A stretch of 64,000 nt of DNA from Chitinophagaceae bacterium UBA2375 (GTDB lineage Bacteria; Bacteroidota; Bacteroidia; Chitinophagales; Chitinophagaceae): positions 42,036-106,035 of the forward strand of contig DDTB01000030.1 of NCBI GenBank assembly GCA_002343985.1, written 5' to 3'. Below, one piece after another: positions 25,458 to 34,273 of this stretch. A model generated the notes under the pieces. It did no database searches, was not told where the DNA came from, and worked only from the letters and a program-made list of their open reading frames with translations. Each line of letters begins with the position of its first letter. The stretch's first letter is position 1. A program made the position numbers and the translations under genes.

Positions 25458-27296
25458 ATGTGTGGAATAGTTGGATATACCGGCCCCCGGCAGGCTTTTC
25501 CGGTGGTATTAAAAGGATTGAAACGCCTGGAATACAGGGGCTATGACAGTGCCGGTGTGGCATTGCTCAAAAACGGCAACCTCAGCGTGTATAAAAAGAA
25601 GGGCAAGGTAGCTGACCTGGAAGAGCACCTGATCGGGAAGGACATTGAAGCCAATATCGGCATAGGCCATACCCGTTGGGCCACCCATGGTGAACCCAGC
25701 GACCGGAACGCGCACCCGCATTCATCAGCCAGCGGCAGATTGGCGATGATCCATAACGGGATCATTGAAAACTATGCGCAGATCAAACAGGAATTGGTTA
25801 AGAAAGGATACCAGTTCAGCAGTGATACAGACACGGAAGTGCTCCTGAATTTCATTGAGGATATCCGCAACAATAATAACAGTAGCCTCGAAGAAGCCAT
25901 CCGCATCGCCTTGAAAAGGGTAACCGGGGCTTATTGTATTTTGCTGATTGACCAGGACGACCCGCATACCATCATCGCGGCCCGCAAAGGCAGCCCATTG
26001 GTGATCGGGATTGGAAAGGGCGAACATTTCCTGGCCAGCGATGCCTCACCTATCATTGAGTACACCAAAGAAGTGGTATATGTAAATGACTATGAACTGG
26101 CGATAGTGAAGCCGGATGAACTGATCCTGAAAAACCTTGGCAACGAAAAAATCACCCCATATATCACCAAGCTCGACATGGAACTCGCGGCCATTGAAAA
26201 AGGCGGCTATGACCATTTCATGCTCAAAGAGATTTTTGAGCAACCGAGCACGATTTACGATTGCTTACGGGGACGGTTAGACGCAAATGCGGGCACCATC
26301 CGCATGAGCGGTATCGATAAAAATATCGAACAGCTCAAAAACGCCAACCGCATCATGATCGTGGCTTGCGGCACCAGTTGGCATGCTGGCCTTGTAGCTG
26401 AATACATCATTGAAGAACTCTGCCGCATACCGGTGGAAGTGGAATACGCATCTGAATTCCGGTACAGGAACCCCATCATCAATAAAGGGGACGTGATCAT
26501 AGCGGTATCGCAGAGCGGTGAAACAGCCGATACCCTGGTTGCATTGGAAAGGGCCAAGGAAAACGGCGCTTTTATTTTTGGCATCGTCAATGTTGTGGGT
26601 TCATCCATCGCCCGCCTTTCCCATGCCGGAGCTTACACACATGCCGGTCCTGAAATTGGCGTGGCTTCCACCAAAGCCTTTACAGGCCAATTGGCCGTGC
26701 TCTGCATGATGGCATTGAATATCGCGCATGCCAAAGGCACGATTTCAGAAGACCGATATAAAAAACTCCTCCTCGAACTGGAAGAAGTACCTGAAAAAAT
26801 TGACAGCATCCTCAAAAACGCGGAGGAAGTCAAGAAAATCGCGGACGTGTACAAGGATGCATCCGACTTCCTGTTCCTGGGAAGGGGATACAATTTCCCT
26901 ATCGCGCTGGAAGGCGCCCTCAAACTGAAAGAAATTTCCTATATACATGCTGAGGGCTATCCCGCCGCGGAAATGAAACATGGCCCGATCGCGCTGGTCA
27001 GTGAAACCCTGCCCGTGGTGTTCATCGCCACCAAAGACCCCTATCACGAAAAAATCGTGAGCAATATGCAGGAAATCAAAGCCCGTAAAGGTAAAATCAT
27101 TTCCATCATTACCGAAGGTGATGAAGTAACGCCGCCATTGAGCGACCATTACTTCTCCATTCCCCCGGCTGATGAAATCATCGCGCCCATCCTTTCCGTT
27201 GTGCCCCTCCAGTTGCTTTCCTATTATGTAGGTACTGCCAAGGGGCTGGATGTGGATAAGCCCAGGAACCTTGCAAAAAGTGTTACTGTTGAATAA
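25458..27296 (+). CDS. glmS: glutamine--fructose-6-phosphate aminotransferase (isomerising)
   Basis: GlmS makes glucosamine-6-phosphate, the first step to UDP-GlcNAc for peptidoglycan and LPS. The 612-residue product starts MCGIVGYTG with the nucleophilic Cys exposed after Met removal; the glutaminase domain has RWATHGEPS; two SIS domains follow (ACGTSWHAG, SQSGETADT), and the end DVDKPRNLAKSVTVE is the family terminus. In the 165-nt upstream gap I see a short AT-rich stretch with TAATTTG (25338-25344) that could be a degenerate -7 box, and no glmS-ribozyme-like element. Confidence 0.96.
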   Translation: MCGIVGYTGPRQAFPVVLKGLKRLEYRGYDSAGVALLKNGNLSVYKKKGKVADLEEHLIGKDIEANIGIGHTRWATHGEPSDRNAHPHSSASGRLAMIHNGIIENYAQIKQELVKKGYQFSSDTDTEVLLNFIEDIRNNNNSSLEEAIRIALKRVTGAYCILLIDQDDPHTIIAARKGSPLVIGIGKGEHFLASDASPIIEYTKEVVYVNDYELAIVKPDELILKNLGNEKITPYITKLDMELAAIEKGGYDHFMLKEIFEQPSTIYDCLRGRLDANAGTIRMSGIDKNIEQLKNANRIMIVACGTSWHAGLVAEYIIEELCRIPVEVEYASEFRYRNPIINKGDVIIAVSQSGETADTLVALERAKENGAFIFGIVNVVGSSIARLSHAGAYTHAGPEIGVASTKAFTGQLAVLCMMALNIAHAKGTISEDRYKKLLLELEEVPEKIDSILKNAEEVKKIADVYKDASDFLFLGRGYNFPIALEGALKLKEISYIHAEGYPAAEMKHGPIALVSETLPVVFIATKDPYHEKIVSNMQEIKARKGKIISIITEGDEVTPPLSDHYFSIPPADEIIAPILSVVPLQLLSYYVGTAKGLDVDKPRNLAKSVTVE

Positions 27297-27354
27297 AAAA
27301 GACGGTTGACGCTATTCAGGCTTAAAACCGTATATTTATTACCCATTTGATATG

Positions 27355-27397
27355 ATGGCCATTCGCACCGGGTTCCGGTAGGATGGCCATGATCTTT
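27355..27397 (+). terminator. hairpin after glmS, probable terminator in front of DUF4954 gene
   Basis: ATGGCCAT occurs at 27355-27362 and 27383-27390; being self-complementary, the copies can pair around an inner stem ACCGG-GTT-CCGGT (27367-27379). GATCTTTT follows. The T-run is short, so it could instead be a leader element of the DUF4954 gene, whose ATG is 20 nt further on. Confidence 0.5.
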
Positions 27398-27417
27398 TAT
27401 CCTAACGAGATGCATTC

Positions 27418-29535
27418 ATGAATATCATACACTCTCACCCGGTTGAGGAACTCGGCTATCATTTTATTGAGGCCAAATACCTTCCCAAAGGAAAAAATGA
27501 ATACTACCTGCGCTTTCAGCAATGTGGATCAAACATAAAATACAGGGAACTGAGTTCTGCGGAAATAGAAACGCTCACCCTGAACCGCAACAGTTCCGAT
27601 AACTGGAAGCACATTCTGGTCTCCAAAGATTTCAATGCAAACCTTGTGCGCAACTGCAAATTTTTCGGACTGGTGCGTATCGGGAAATTGGAGCCTTTGT
27701 ACAGGGAATACCATAACCTGCGCATGCCGGTAGGTTTATACAACAGCACCATCATCAGTTCGGATATTGGTGATAATGTCTGCATCGATAATGTAAACTA
27801 CCTCAGCCATTATATCATTGGCAACGATGTGATGCTGGCCAATATCAACGAACTGGCCTGCACCGATAAAGCCAAATTCGGAATCGGTGTGTTAAAAAAC
27901 GGTGAAGTGGAAAAACAACGCGTACGCATTGAAGTATGCAACGAAAACGGTGGCAGGTCAATCGTCCCGTTTGATGGCATGCTTGCCGGAGATGCCTATC
28001 TCTGGAGCAAATACCGGGATGATGAGGCCTTACTCAATAAATTCCTGGAATTCGCGCAACTTCAATCAGACCCGCAAAGAGGATATTACGGACGCATTGG
28101 GGAAAGTACCATCATCAAAAACTGCCGCATCATTAAAGATGTAAATATTGGCAGCGACGCATACATCAAAGGCGCCAACAAACTCAAGAACCTGACCATC
28201 AACAGTGATGCCGACAGGCAATCACAAATTGGCGAAGGATGCGAATTGGTAAATGGCATCATTGGTTTCGGATGCAGGATTTTTTATGGCGTGAAAGCCG
28301 TGCGTTTTATCACAGCCTCACATTCCCAATTAAAATACGGGGCAAGGCTCATCAACTCATACCTTGGAAACAACTCCACCATCTCCTGTTGCGAAGTACT
28401 CAACTCATTGATTTTCCCATCGCATGAGCAACACCACAACAATTCATTCCTCTGTGCCGCTTTGCTGATGGGCCAGAGCAATATTGCAGCGGGCGCTACG
28501 CTTGGCAGCAACCATAACAGCCGGAGCGCCGACGGGGAAATTATCGCGGAGCGTGGTTTCTGGCCAGGATTATGCGTCAGCCTCAAACATAATTCAAAAT
28601 TCGCGGCCTTTACCATATTGGCCAAAGGCGATTACATGTATGAGCTAAACATACCGGTCCCTTTTTCACTGGTGAGTAACGACGTATCAAACAACAGGCT
28701 TGTGGTCATGCCCGCCTATTGGTTCATGTATAACATGTACGCGCTGGCGAGGAATGCATGGAAATACCAGGACCGCGACAACCGCACCGTTAAGATCCAG
28801 CACATTGAATACGATTACCTGGCACCGGATACCATCAATGCCATGTTCGACAGCCTGGCTTTGTTCTCTACATTGCAGGTGAATGAAAAAGGAGAAGCAC
28901 TGGTACAGGGTTGGGAGAACAATGCAAGGCCGGTAGTGATCACCAAACTGGCGCAATCATCCGAAGTGTTCAGGCGAATGATCCGGTATTACGGCATCAC
29001 ACAATTGCTGCAACATATCAGGGTTAATAAATTCAGTGACTTCACATCTTTCAAATCAACCATGCCCTCCAGGATCAGCCGGAGCGAATGGATGAATGTG
29101 GGTGGTCAGTTGATCCGAACTGAGAGGATCGCATTCTTAAAAAAACAGGTGAAAGCGGGCAAATTCAAGAACTGGGATGACATACACCAGTTTTATGTTT
29201 CAGAAGGAAAGACGTATGCAGCAGACAAACTTTTACATGCATATACCAGTTTACTCGAAATATTACAGATCACCGGAAAACAATTCAGCCCGGAAATATT
29301 TTCAGGGTTGCTGAAAGAAGCGGTTGACACAACGGAATGGATGGTACAGGGCATTTATCAATCGAGGGAAAAAGATTACAGCAATGCTTTCCGGAAAATG
29401 GCCTATGACAATAACGAAGAGATGCAAAAAGTACTGGGCCGTTTTGAAGACAATAGCTTTATCAAAGACCAGTTGGCCGCACTCGACCAATTAAAAAAAG
29501 AAACCCGCTCTTTACAGCGCAAATGGAAATTATAG
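27418..29535 (+). CDS. DUF4954 family protein
   Basis: A 705-residue protein of a Bacteroidota-type family without known function. The middle part (about 100-400) has many hexapeptide-like turns (IISSDIGDNVCIDNVNYLS, VNIGSDAYIKGANKLKNLTI, IGEGCELVNGIIGFGCRIFY) that predict a left-handed beta-helix like those of acyl- and nucleotidyl-transferases; GATLGSNHNSRSADGEI may be a functional loop. The C-terminal 200 residues are mostly helical. No signal peptide, so it is probably cytoplasmic. Its stop overlaps the convergent aroQ stop by 6 nt. Confidence 0.85.
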   Translation: MNIIHSHPVEELGYHFIEAKYLPKGKNEYYLRFQQCGSNIKYRELSSAEIETLTLNRNSSDNWKHILVSKDFNANLVRNCKFFGLVRIGKLEPLYREYHNLRMPVGLYNSTIISSDIGDNVCIDNVNYLSHYIIGNDVMLANINELACTDKAKFGIGVLKNGEVEKQRVRIEVCNENGGRSIVPFDGMLAGDAYLWSKYRDDEALLNKFLEFAQLQSDPQRGYYGRIGESTIIKNCRIIKDVNIGSDAYIKGANKLKNLTINSDADRQSQIGEGCELVNGIIGFGCRIFYGVKAVRFITASHSQLKYGARLINSYLGNNSTISCCEVLNSLIFPSHEQHHNNSFLCAALLMGQSNIAAGATLGSNHNSRSADGEIIAERGFWPGLCVSLKHNSKFAAFTILAKGDYMYELNIPVPFSLVSNDVSNNRLVVMPAYWFMYNMYALARNAWKYQDRDNRTVKIQHIEYDYLAPDTINAMFDSLALFSTLQVNEKGEALVQGWENNARPVVITKLAQSSEVFRRMIRYYGITQLLQHIRVNKFSDFTSFKSTMPSRISRSEWMNVGGQLIRTERIAFLKKQVKAGKFKNWDDIHQFYVSEGKTYAADKLLHAYTSLLEILQITGKQFSPEIFSGLLKEAVDTTEWMVQGIYQSREKDYSNAFRKMAYDNNEEMQKVLGRFEDNSFIKDQLAALDQLKKETRSLQRKWKL

Positions 29536-29952
29536 GAAGTATGACAGAGCCATTTCGTACCCCTTTAACCCGAGGCCCGAAATAACGCCAACCGCTTTGG
29601 CCGACACATAAGAATGCTTCCTGAATTCCTCGCGCGCGAATATATTGCTGATATGCACTTCGATAACCGGCGCTTTCACCGCTGCAATGGCATCGCCAAT
29701 AGCCACGGAAGTATGCGTGTAACCGCCGGGGTTCAGGATGATGGCATCGGCTTCAAATCCCGCTTTTTGTATCGCGTCAATCAATTCCCCTTCAATATTG
29801 CTTTGTACATACTGAATATCCACTTCAGGGAAACGCTGCCGCAAGCGTTCTAAGAATGGCTCAAAAGCTTCATCGCCATACAGGCCTGTCTCCCGCTTTC
29901 CCAGCAGGTTCAGGTTTGGACCATTGATGATGCTGATTTGCTTTTTTCCCAT
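29530..29952 (-). CDS. aroQ: 3-dehydroquinate dehydratase, type II
   Basis: AroQ dehydrates 3-dehydroquinate in the shikimate pathway. The 140-residue product has INGPNLNLLGKRETGLYG (catalytic Arg/Tyr loop), QSNIEGELIDAIQ, NPGGYTHTSVAIGDAI, and EVHISNIFAREEFRKHS (catalytic His, substrate loop), all canonical. Length fits. It is the second gene after carA (10-nt gap), an uncommon pairing of aromatic and pyrimidine/arginine pathways that probably reflects local operon assembly. Confidence 0.95.
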   Translation of the reverse strand: MGKKQISIINGPNLNLLGKRETGLYGDEAFEPFLERLRQRFPEVDIQYVQSNIEGELIDAIQKAGFEADAIILNPGGYTHTSVAIGDAIAAVKAPVIEVHISNIFAREEFRKHSYVSAKAVGVISGLGLKGYEMALSYFL

Positions 29953-29962
29953 TTGTAGCTAT

Positions 29963-31066
29963 TTATTGTTTGGCGGATTTCCGGATCATATTGATAAAAT
30001 CATCAAACAGGTAGCGGCTGTCGTGCGGGCCCGGCGTGGCTTCCGGATGGTATTGCACGGAGAATGCCGGTTTGTTGATCAGCCTGATGCCTTCGATGCT
30101 CTCATCATTCAGGTTTACATGTGTGACTTCTACATGTGGATTGGCGCGCACCGCTTCGGGATCAACGCCAAAGCCATGGTTTTGCGTGGTGATTTCAGAC
30201 CTGCCGGTCACCAGGTTTTTCACCGGGTGGTTTAAGCCCCGGTGGCCATGGTGCATTTTAAATGTGGGGATATCATTGGCAAGTGCCAGCAACTGGTGGC
30301 CCAGGCAAATGCCAAATAAAGGTTTGCCCTCCTCCAATATTTTCCTGACCGTTTCTATGGCATAATCCATCGGCGCCGGGTCACCCGGGCCATTGCTGAT
30401 GAAAAAACCGTCTGGCTGAAACGACAATAACGTTTCATAGTTTGTACGTGCCGGGAACACTTTAACATGCGCGCCCCTTTCCACCAGGCAATGCAGGATA
30501 TTTTTCTTCACGCCAAAATCAAGTACCGCGATGCGGATACCCGATGATGGGTCGCCCAATTCGTATGGCTCTTTGGTGCTCACGGAGGAAGCCAGCTCCA
30601 GTCCGTGCATGGAAGGCACTTCGGATAGAATCTGCTGCAGCTTTTGCACGTCTGTTTCATCAGATGACACCACACAATTCATGGCACCACGGTTACGGAT
30701 ATGCGAAACCAGCGCCCGCGTATCAATTCCGTCAATTGCCACTACCTGTTCTTCTACAAAATAATCCTGCAGGGAACCGGTTGCCATAAACCGGCTGTAT
30801 TGTGCGTCAAAATTCCGGCCAATGACCGCCCTTACCTTCGCGCCGCCACTTTCCACATCCGTAGGGCGTACACCGTAATTACCTACATGCACCGCATTCA
30901 TGATCAGTACCTGGCCAAAATAGCTTGGATCGGTAAACACTTCCTGGTAACCGGTCATTCCCGTATTAAAGCAAATTTCACCGGTGGCGGTTCCGGTTTT
31001 ACCAAAAGCGCGGCCCTTCATCAGGGTGCCGTCTTCCAATAACAAAATCGCAGGAGTATGTGGCAT
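29963..31066 (-). CDS. carA: carbamoyl-phosphate synthase small subunit
   Basis: CarA hydrolyses glutamine and channels ammonia to CarB for carbamoyl phosphate. The 367-residue protein has the N-terminal CPSase domain (LLEDGTLMKGRAFGKTGTA), then a class I glutamine amidotransferase with nucleophile in FGICLGHQLLAL and the His-Glu pair in QYHPEATPGPHDS. carB is not in this window. The gene follows the ribosomal operon in the same direction but after the rplQ terminator, so it must have its own promoter in 31067-31130. Confidence 0.95.
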   Translation of the reverse strand: MPHTPAILLLEDGTLMKGRAFGKTGTATGEICFNTGMTGYQEVFTDPSYFGQVLIMNAVHVGNYGVRPTDVESGGAKVRAVIGRNFDAQYSRFMATGSLQDYFVEEQVVAIDGIDTRALVSHIRNRGAMNCVVSSDETDVQKLQQILSEVPSMHGLELASSVSTKEPYELGDPSSGIRIAVLDFGVKKNILHCLVERGAHVKVFPARTNYETLLSFQPDGFFISNGPGDPAPMDYAIETVRKILEEGKPLFGICLGHQLLALANDIPTFKMHHGHRGLNHPVKNLVTGRSEITTQNHGFGVDPEAVRANPHVEVTHVNLNDESIEGIRLINKPAFSVQYHPEATPGPHDSRYLFDDFINMIRKSAKQ

Positions 31067-31130
31067 GGTATATATCTATGATTGGTTTTACAAAGAAAGC
31101 AAATGAACGCAACCCAAAAAAAACAAGCAT

Positions 31131-31160
31131 AAAAAAACCCCGAAAAAATATCCGGGGTTT
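31131..31160 (-). terminator. intrinsic terminator after rplQ
   Basis: AAACCCCG (31135-31142) pairs with CGGGGTTT (31153-31160) around a 10-nt loop; the minus strand ends in a run of T (complement of 31131-31137). It closes the ribosomal operon. Confidence 0.88.
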
Positions 31161-31184
31161 ATATTACAAATTAAATGTTCATGA

Positions 31185-31703
31185 TTAAGCTTCGCTTTTT
31201 TCTTCAGTGCCTTCGGCAGATGTTGATTCAGCGTTTTCAGCAGCATCGGCGGCAGCTTTTTTCTTACCACCTGAACGGCGTGTTTTCTTGGCCGGTTCAG
31301 CGGCAGCAGTGGCGGTTTTACCGTACACTTCGTTGAAGTCAACCAGTTCAATCATCGCCATTTCGGCGTTATCACCGATACGGGCACCCAGCTTGATGAT
31401 GCGCGTGTAACCTCCGGGGCGGCCAGCCACTTTAGGAGCCACATTGGTAAAGAGTTCCTTAACGGCTTCCTTATTGTTCAGGTAGCTGAACACAACACGG
31501 TGGTTGTGCATAATCGCTTCCTTGCTGTCGTTCTTTTTGGTTTTGGTGATCAGTGGCTCGATATACGTGCGCAGCGCCTTGGCCTTAGCCAGCGTGGTGC
31601 TGATGCGCTTGTATGTAATTAACTGCGAGCCCAGGTTTGCCAGCATCGCTTTGCGGTGTGAGGCCGTCCTGCCCAGATTGTTTTTTTTGTTACCGTGGTT
31701 CAT
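31185..31703 (-). CDS. rplQ: 50S ribosomal protein L17
   Basis: L17 binds 23S rRNA near the tunnel exit. The core (about residues 1-118, starting MNHGNKKNNLGRTASHRKAM) is canonical. It has a tail of some 50 residues rich in Ala, Lys and Glu (KTRRSGGKKKAAADAAENAE onwards), a low-complexity extension seen in several Bacteroidota L17 proteins but absent from E. coli L17. It is the last gene of the operon and lies 180 nt beyond rpoA, separated by the TGATGTA repeat. Confidence 0.96.
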   Translation of the reverse strand: MNHGNKKNNLGRTASHRKAMLANLGSQLITYKRISTTLAKAKALRTYIEPLITKTKKNDSKEAIMHNHRVVFSYLNNKEAVKELFTNVAPKVAGRPGGYTRIIKLGARIGDNAEMAMIELVDFNEVYGKTATAAAEPAKKTRRSGGKKKAAADAAENAESTSAEGTEEKSEA

Positions 31704-31768
31704 GACATTTGTTTTTATTCGCCTGTACCGTGTCAGGAATTACAGGCTACGTGTTAAAATATAATTTG

Positions 31769-31814
31769 TGATGTATGATGTATGATGTATGATGTATGAT
31801 GTGTGATGTGTGAT
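31769..31814. repeat. 7-bp tandem repeat TGATGTR between rpoA and rplQ
   Basis: Six contiguous 7-nt units (four TGATGTA, then two TGATGTG) plus a partial TGAT. The sequence ATCATACAT at 31870-31878, near the rpoA stop codon, is complementary to ATGTATGAT, which occurs in four registers within the repeat, so the intercistronic RNA can form a hairpin that can slide. Confidence 0.9.
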
Positions 31815-31883
31815 TGGTAAAAACTTTTTGTTCTTTTCAACCATGATATCTTCAAATCATAATTCATCGATCATACATTCAAC

Positions 31884-32879
31884 TTACTCATCATCCAGTT
31901 TCAACTTGCTCAGGTCCATGCCAAAGCTCAGGCCGCGCTCGTGCAGTACCTGCTCGATTTCGCTGAGTGATTTCTGGCCGAAGTTGCGGAATTTCATCAG
32001 GTCTTCCTGCTCGTACTGAACCAGTTCGCTCAGGGAGTTGATCTTGGCCGCTTTCAGGCAGTTGAAGGCGCGAACCGACAAGTCGAGGTCTTCCAGTGGC
32101 GTCTTGAGCATCTTGCGCAATTGCAGGGTTTGCTCATCTACCAGGTCTTCCTTCTTATCTTCTTTTGTATCGAAAGTGATGTTTTCATCAGTGATGATCA
32201 TCAGGTGCTGGATCAGGATACGGCTGGCTTGCTTCACGGCTTCTTCAGGGTGAATGGTACCATCTGTTACCACATCCATGATCAGTTTTTCGAAGTCGGT
32301 GCGCTGTTCCACACGCGTATTCTCGATCAGGTATTTAACATTCTTGATCGGGGTGAAGATAGCATCCAGCGGAATGTAACCGAAATGCGTATTCTTTTCG
32401 CGGTGTTCTTCAGCGGGTACATAACCACGGCCCTTACCAACCGTAATCTCGATGTCGAGTTTAGCGCTTGGGTCGAGGGTGCAGATATGCAAATCCGGGT
32501 TCATCACCTGGAACGCAGGAGAAGCTTCTCCGATCATTCCGGCAGTGAATTCAGTTTTATTTTTGATAGACAGGCTGATTTTCTCTGTGCTGACTTCATG
32601 GTCAACTTTGAGTTTGAAGCGAACCTGTTTCAGGTTGAGGATGATATCGGTCACGTCCTCGGTGATGCCTTTGATGGTAGCGAATTCATGATCCGCGCCG
32701 GCGATATTGATTCCAATGATGGCGTAACCTTCAAGAGAGCTCAGGAGCACCCTGCGAAGGGCATTGCCGATCGTAACACCAAATCCTGGTTCCAGCGGGC
32801 GGAACTCGAACTGGGCTTCGAAATCGGTGGCTTTTTGCAAAACGATTTTATCGGGTTTGACAAAATTTAAAATGGCCAT
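31884..32879 (-). CDS. rpoA: DNA-directed RNA polymerase subunit alpha
   Basis: The alpha subunit dimer nucleates RNA polymerase. The 331-residue product has the N-terminal assembly domain (FRPLEPGFGVTIGNALRRVL, with the usual GxTxGNALRRxLLSS motif) and the C-terminal alpha-CTD (DLDLSVRAFNCLKAAKINSL, then LVQYEQEDLMKFRNFGQKSL) linked by a flexible segment. Length normal. It stands between rpsD (65-nt gap) and rplQ (180-nt gap). Confidence 0.97.
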   Translation of the reverse strand: MAILNFVKPDKIVLQKATDFEAQFEFRPLEPGFGVTIGNALRRVLLSSLEGYAIIGINIAGADHEFATIKGITEDVTDIILNLKQVRFKLKVDHEVSTEKISLSIKNKTEFTAGMIGEASPAFQVMNPDLHICTLDPSAKLDIEITVGKGRGYVPAEEHREKNTHFGYIPLDAIFTPIKNVKYLIENTRVEQRTDFEKLIMDVVTDGTIHPEEAVKQASRILIQHLMIITDENITFDTKEDKKEDLVDEQTLQLRKMLKTPLEDLDLSVRAFNCLKAAKINSLSELVQYEQEDLMKFRNFGQKSLSEIEQVLHERGLSFGMDLSKLKLDDE

Positions 32880-32944
32880 TGGGTATGTTATTGATTTTTG
32901 TAAACAATGTTTAGCGATCGGTGCATGTGCAATCAGTAATCAGA

Positions 32945-33550
32945 TTACTTACTGTACAATTCCACGATGAGTTGCTCCTTGATGTTTTCAGGAACGCTTT
33001 CCCTTTCTGGATAAGCGATAAAGGTACCTTTCATCTCGGCCTCATTCCAATCAAGCCAGCTAAACTTAGGGTTCTTACCCTTAACATTGCTGGTGATGGC
33101 GCTATTGGCTGCACTTTTATTTTTCAAACTGATAACATCGCCCTGCTTGCAACTGTAAGAAGGGATGTTGATCACTTCACCATTTACAGTAACGTGCTTA
33201 TGGCTCACTAACTGGCGGGCAGCCTGGCGGCTGGGCGCAATGCCCATACGGTATACTACGTTGTCGAGGCGGGCTTCCAGGAGTTTGATCAGGTTTTCAC
33301 CGGTAACACCCTTGCGGCGGGCAGCCTCGTCGAATGTTTTACGGAATTGCTTCTCAAGCAGGCCATATGTGTATTTGGCTTTCTGCTTTTCTTTCAGCTG
33401 GATTCCATACTCGCTCAGCGTCTTGCGCTTCTTGCTTGCGCCATGCTGACCGGGAGGGTTGCTGTTTTTGGTTAACCACTTGCCATTGCCGGTGATCAGT
33501 TCACCAAAGCGGCGGGAAATCTTTGTTGTTGGTCCGATGTAACGTGCCAT
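32945..33550 (-). CDS. rpsD: 30S ribosomal protein S4
   Basis: S4 starts 16S rRNA assembly and is a translational repressor of its own operon in E. coli and Bacillus. The product of 201 residues starts MARYIGPTTKISRRFGELIT; it lacks the N-terminal zinc cysteines of some S4 forms, so it is the C-minus type. The S4 RNA-binding domain (RLDNVVYRMGIAPSRQAARQ) is intact. A 155-nt structured gap precedes it, a plausible autoregulatory site. Confidence 0.96.
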   Translation of the reverse strand: MARYIGPTTKISRRFGELITGNGKWLTKNSNPPGQHGASKKRKTLSEYGIQLKEKQKAKYTYGLLEKQFRKTFDEAARRKGVTGENLIKLLEARLDNVVYRMGIAPSRQAARQLVSHKHVTVNGEVINIPSYSCKQGDVISLKNKSAANSAITSNVKGKNPKFSWLDWNEAEMKGTFIAYPERESVPENIKEQLIVELYSK

Positions 33551-33649
33551 GTGTGTTTAATGATGCGATTTTTTTTACAATGAATGCGCTGATCAGTAAA
33601 AAATCGGAAAAAATAAATCAGGCATCCTATTTATTTGATTTGTTGGTTA

Positions 33650-33686
33650 GGCCTGGTAAACTGGCTTTATGCAGCCAGGCCCTGCA
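33650..33686 (-). promoter_or_regulatory. possible pseudoknot upstream of rpsD
   Basis: On the minus-strand RNA the arms are ordered: 33686-33682 pairs with 33674-33670 (TGCAG/CTGCA), and the 7-nt loop 33681-33675 pairs in full with 33656-33650 (GGCCTGG/CCAGGCC). This is an H-type pseudoknot. A competing hairpin CTGGC (33661-33665) with GCCAG (33674-33678) shares bases. It lies in the 155-nt rpsK-rpsD gap, about 100 nt before the rpsD start. Confidence 0.45.
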
Positions 33687-33705
33687 ACAAAAATGCATGC
33701 GATTA

Positions 33706-34119
33706 TTATACGCGGCGCTTTTTGGGTGGACGGCAACCGTTGTGCGGTAAAGGCGTAACGTCTTTAATCATCACGATTTCGATACCGTTTTGTGACAAAG
33801 AACGGATCGCGCCTTCGCGGCCGCTACCTGGGCCTTTCACATATACGTCTACTTTTTTCAGGCCTGCGTCTACAGCCACTTTTGCAGCGTCAGCTCCTGC
33901 CATCTGAGCGGCGTATGGAGTGTTTTTCTTGCTGCCCTTGAAGCCCATTTTACCGGCAGATGACCAGGAAATAACCTGTCCCTGCTTATTGGTGAGGCTG
34001 ATGATGATGTTGTTGAAACTGGCGGTGATATGCGCATCCCCGTAGCTGTCAACCTTTACAATCCTTTTTTTGGAAGCGGCTTTCGCGCTTAATCCTTTTT
34101 GGCCTTGTGCTTTTGCCAT
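33706..34119 (-). CDS. rpsK: 30S ribosomal protein S11
   Basis: S11 forms part of the 30S platform near the E site. The 137-residue product has a lysine-rich N-terminus (MAKAQGQKGLSAKAASKKRI), the S11 signature region with VKGPGSGREGAIRSLSQNGI, and the C-terminal PLPHNGCRPPKKRRV. It is flanked on both sides by unusually long gaps of 154 and 155 nt that contain inverted repeats. Confidence 0.97.
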   Translation of the reverse strand: MAKAQGQKGLSAKAASKKRIVKVDSYGDAHITASFNNIIISLTNKQGQVISWSSAGKMGFKGSKKNTPYAAQMAGADAAKVAVDAGLKKVDVYVKGPGSGREGAIRSLSQNGIEIVMIKDVTPLPHNGCRPPKKRRV

Positions 34120-34273
34120 GATTTGTTGAATAGGTAATCGTTAAAAAATAATCCGGCGAACCAGACCTGAACCCTCCCTCCAGCCGACTCATGCTATCCG
34201 GCGCAGGTTCAGAAAATACCGAGTCGTTATACACACAAATACCGGGTCATAGAACCCGGCATCTGTTATGATA
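34120..34273 (-). promoter_or_regulatory. structured gap between rpsM and rpsK
   Basis: No gene is visible. CTGAACC (34169-34175) can pair with GGTTCAG (34205-34211); CCGGGT (34243-34248) with ACCCGG (34254-34259) makes a hairpin just after rpsM without a proper T-run. An 8-mer ATCCGGCG occurs twice (34151-34158 and 34197-34204). Possibly a processing or attenuation region. Confidence 0.4.

Noticed and set aside
31088..31351. An 87-codon frame overlapping the end of rplQ
   Set aside because: It shadows the Ala/Lys-rich tail of rplQ and crosses the rplQ terminator.
31769..31814. The TGATGTR array as a CRISPR or integration repeat
   Set aside because: Units are 7 nt and contiguous, with no spacers and no cas genes; it is a microsatellite.
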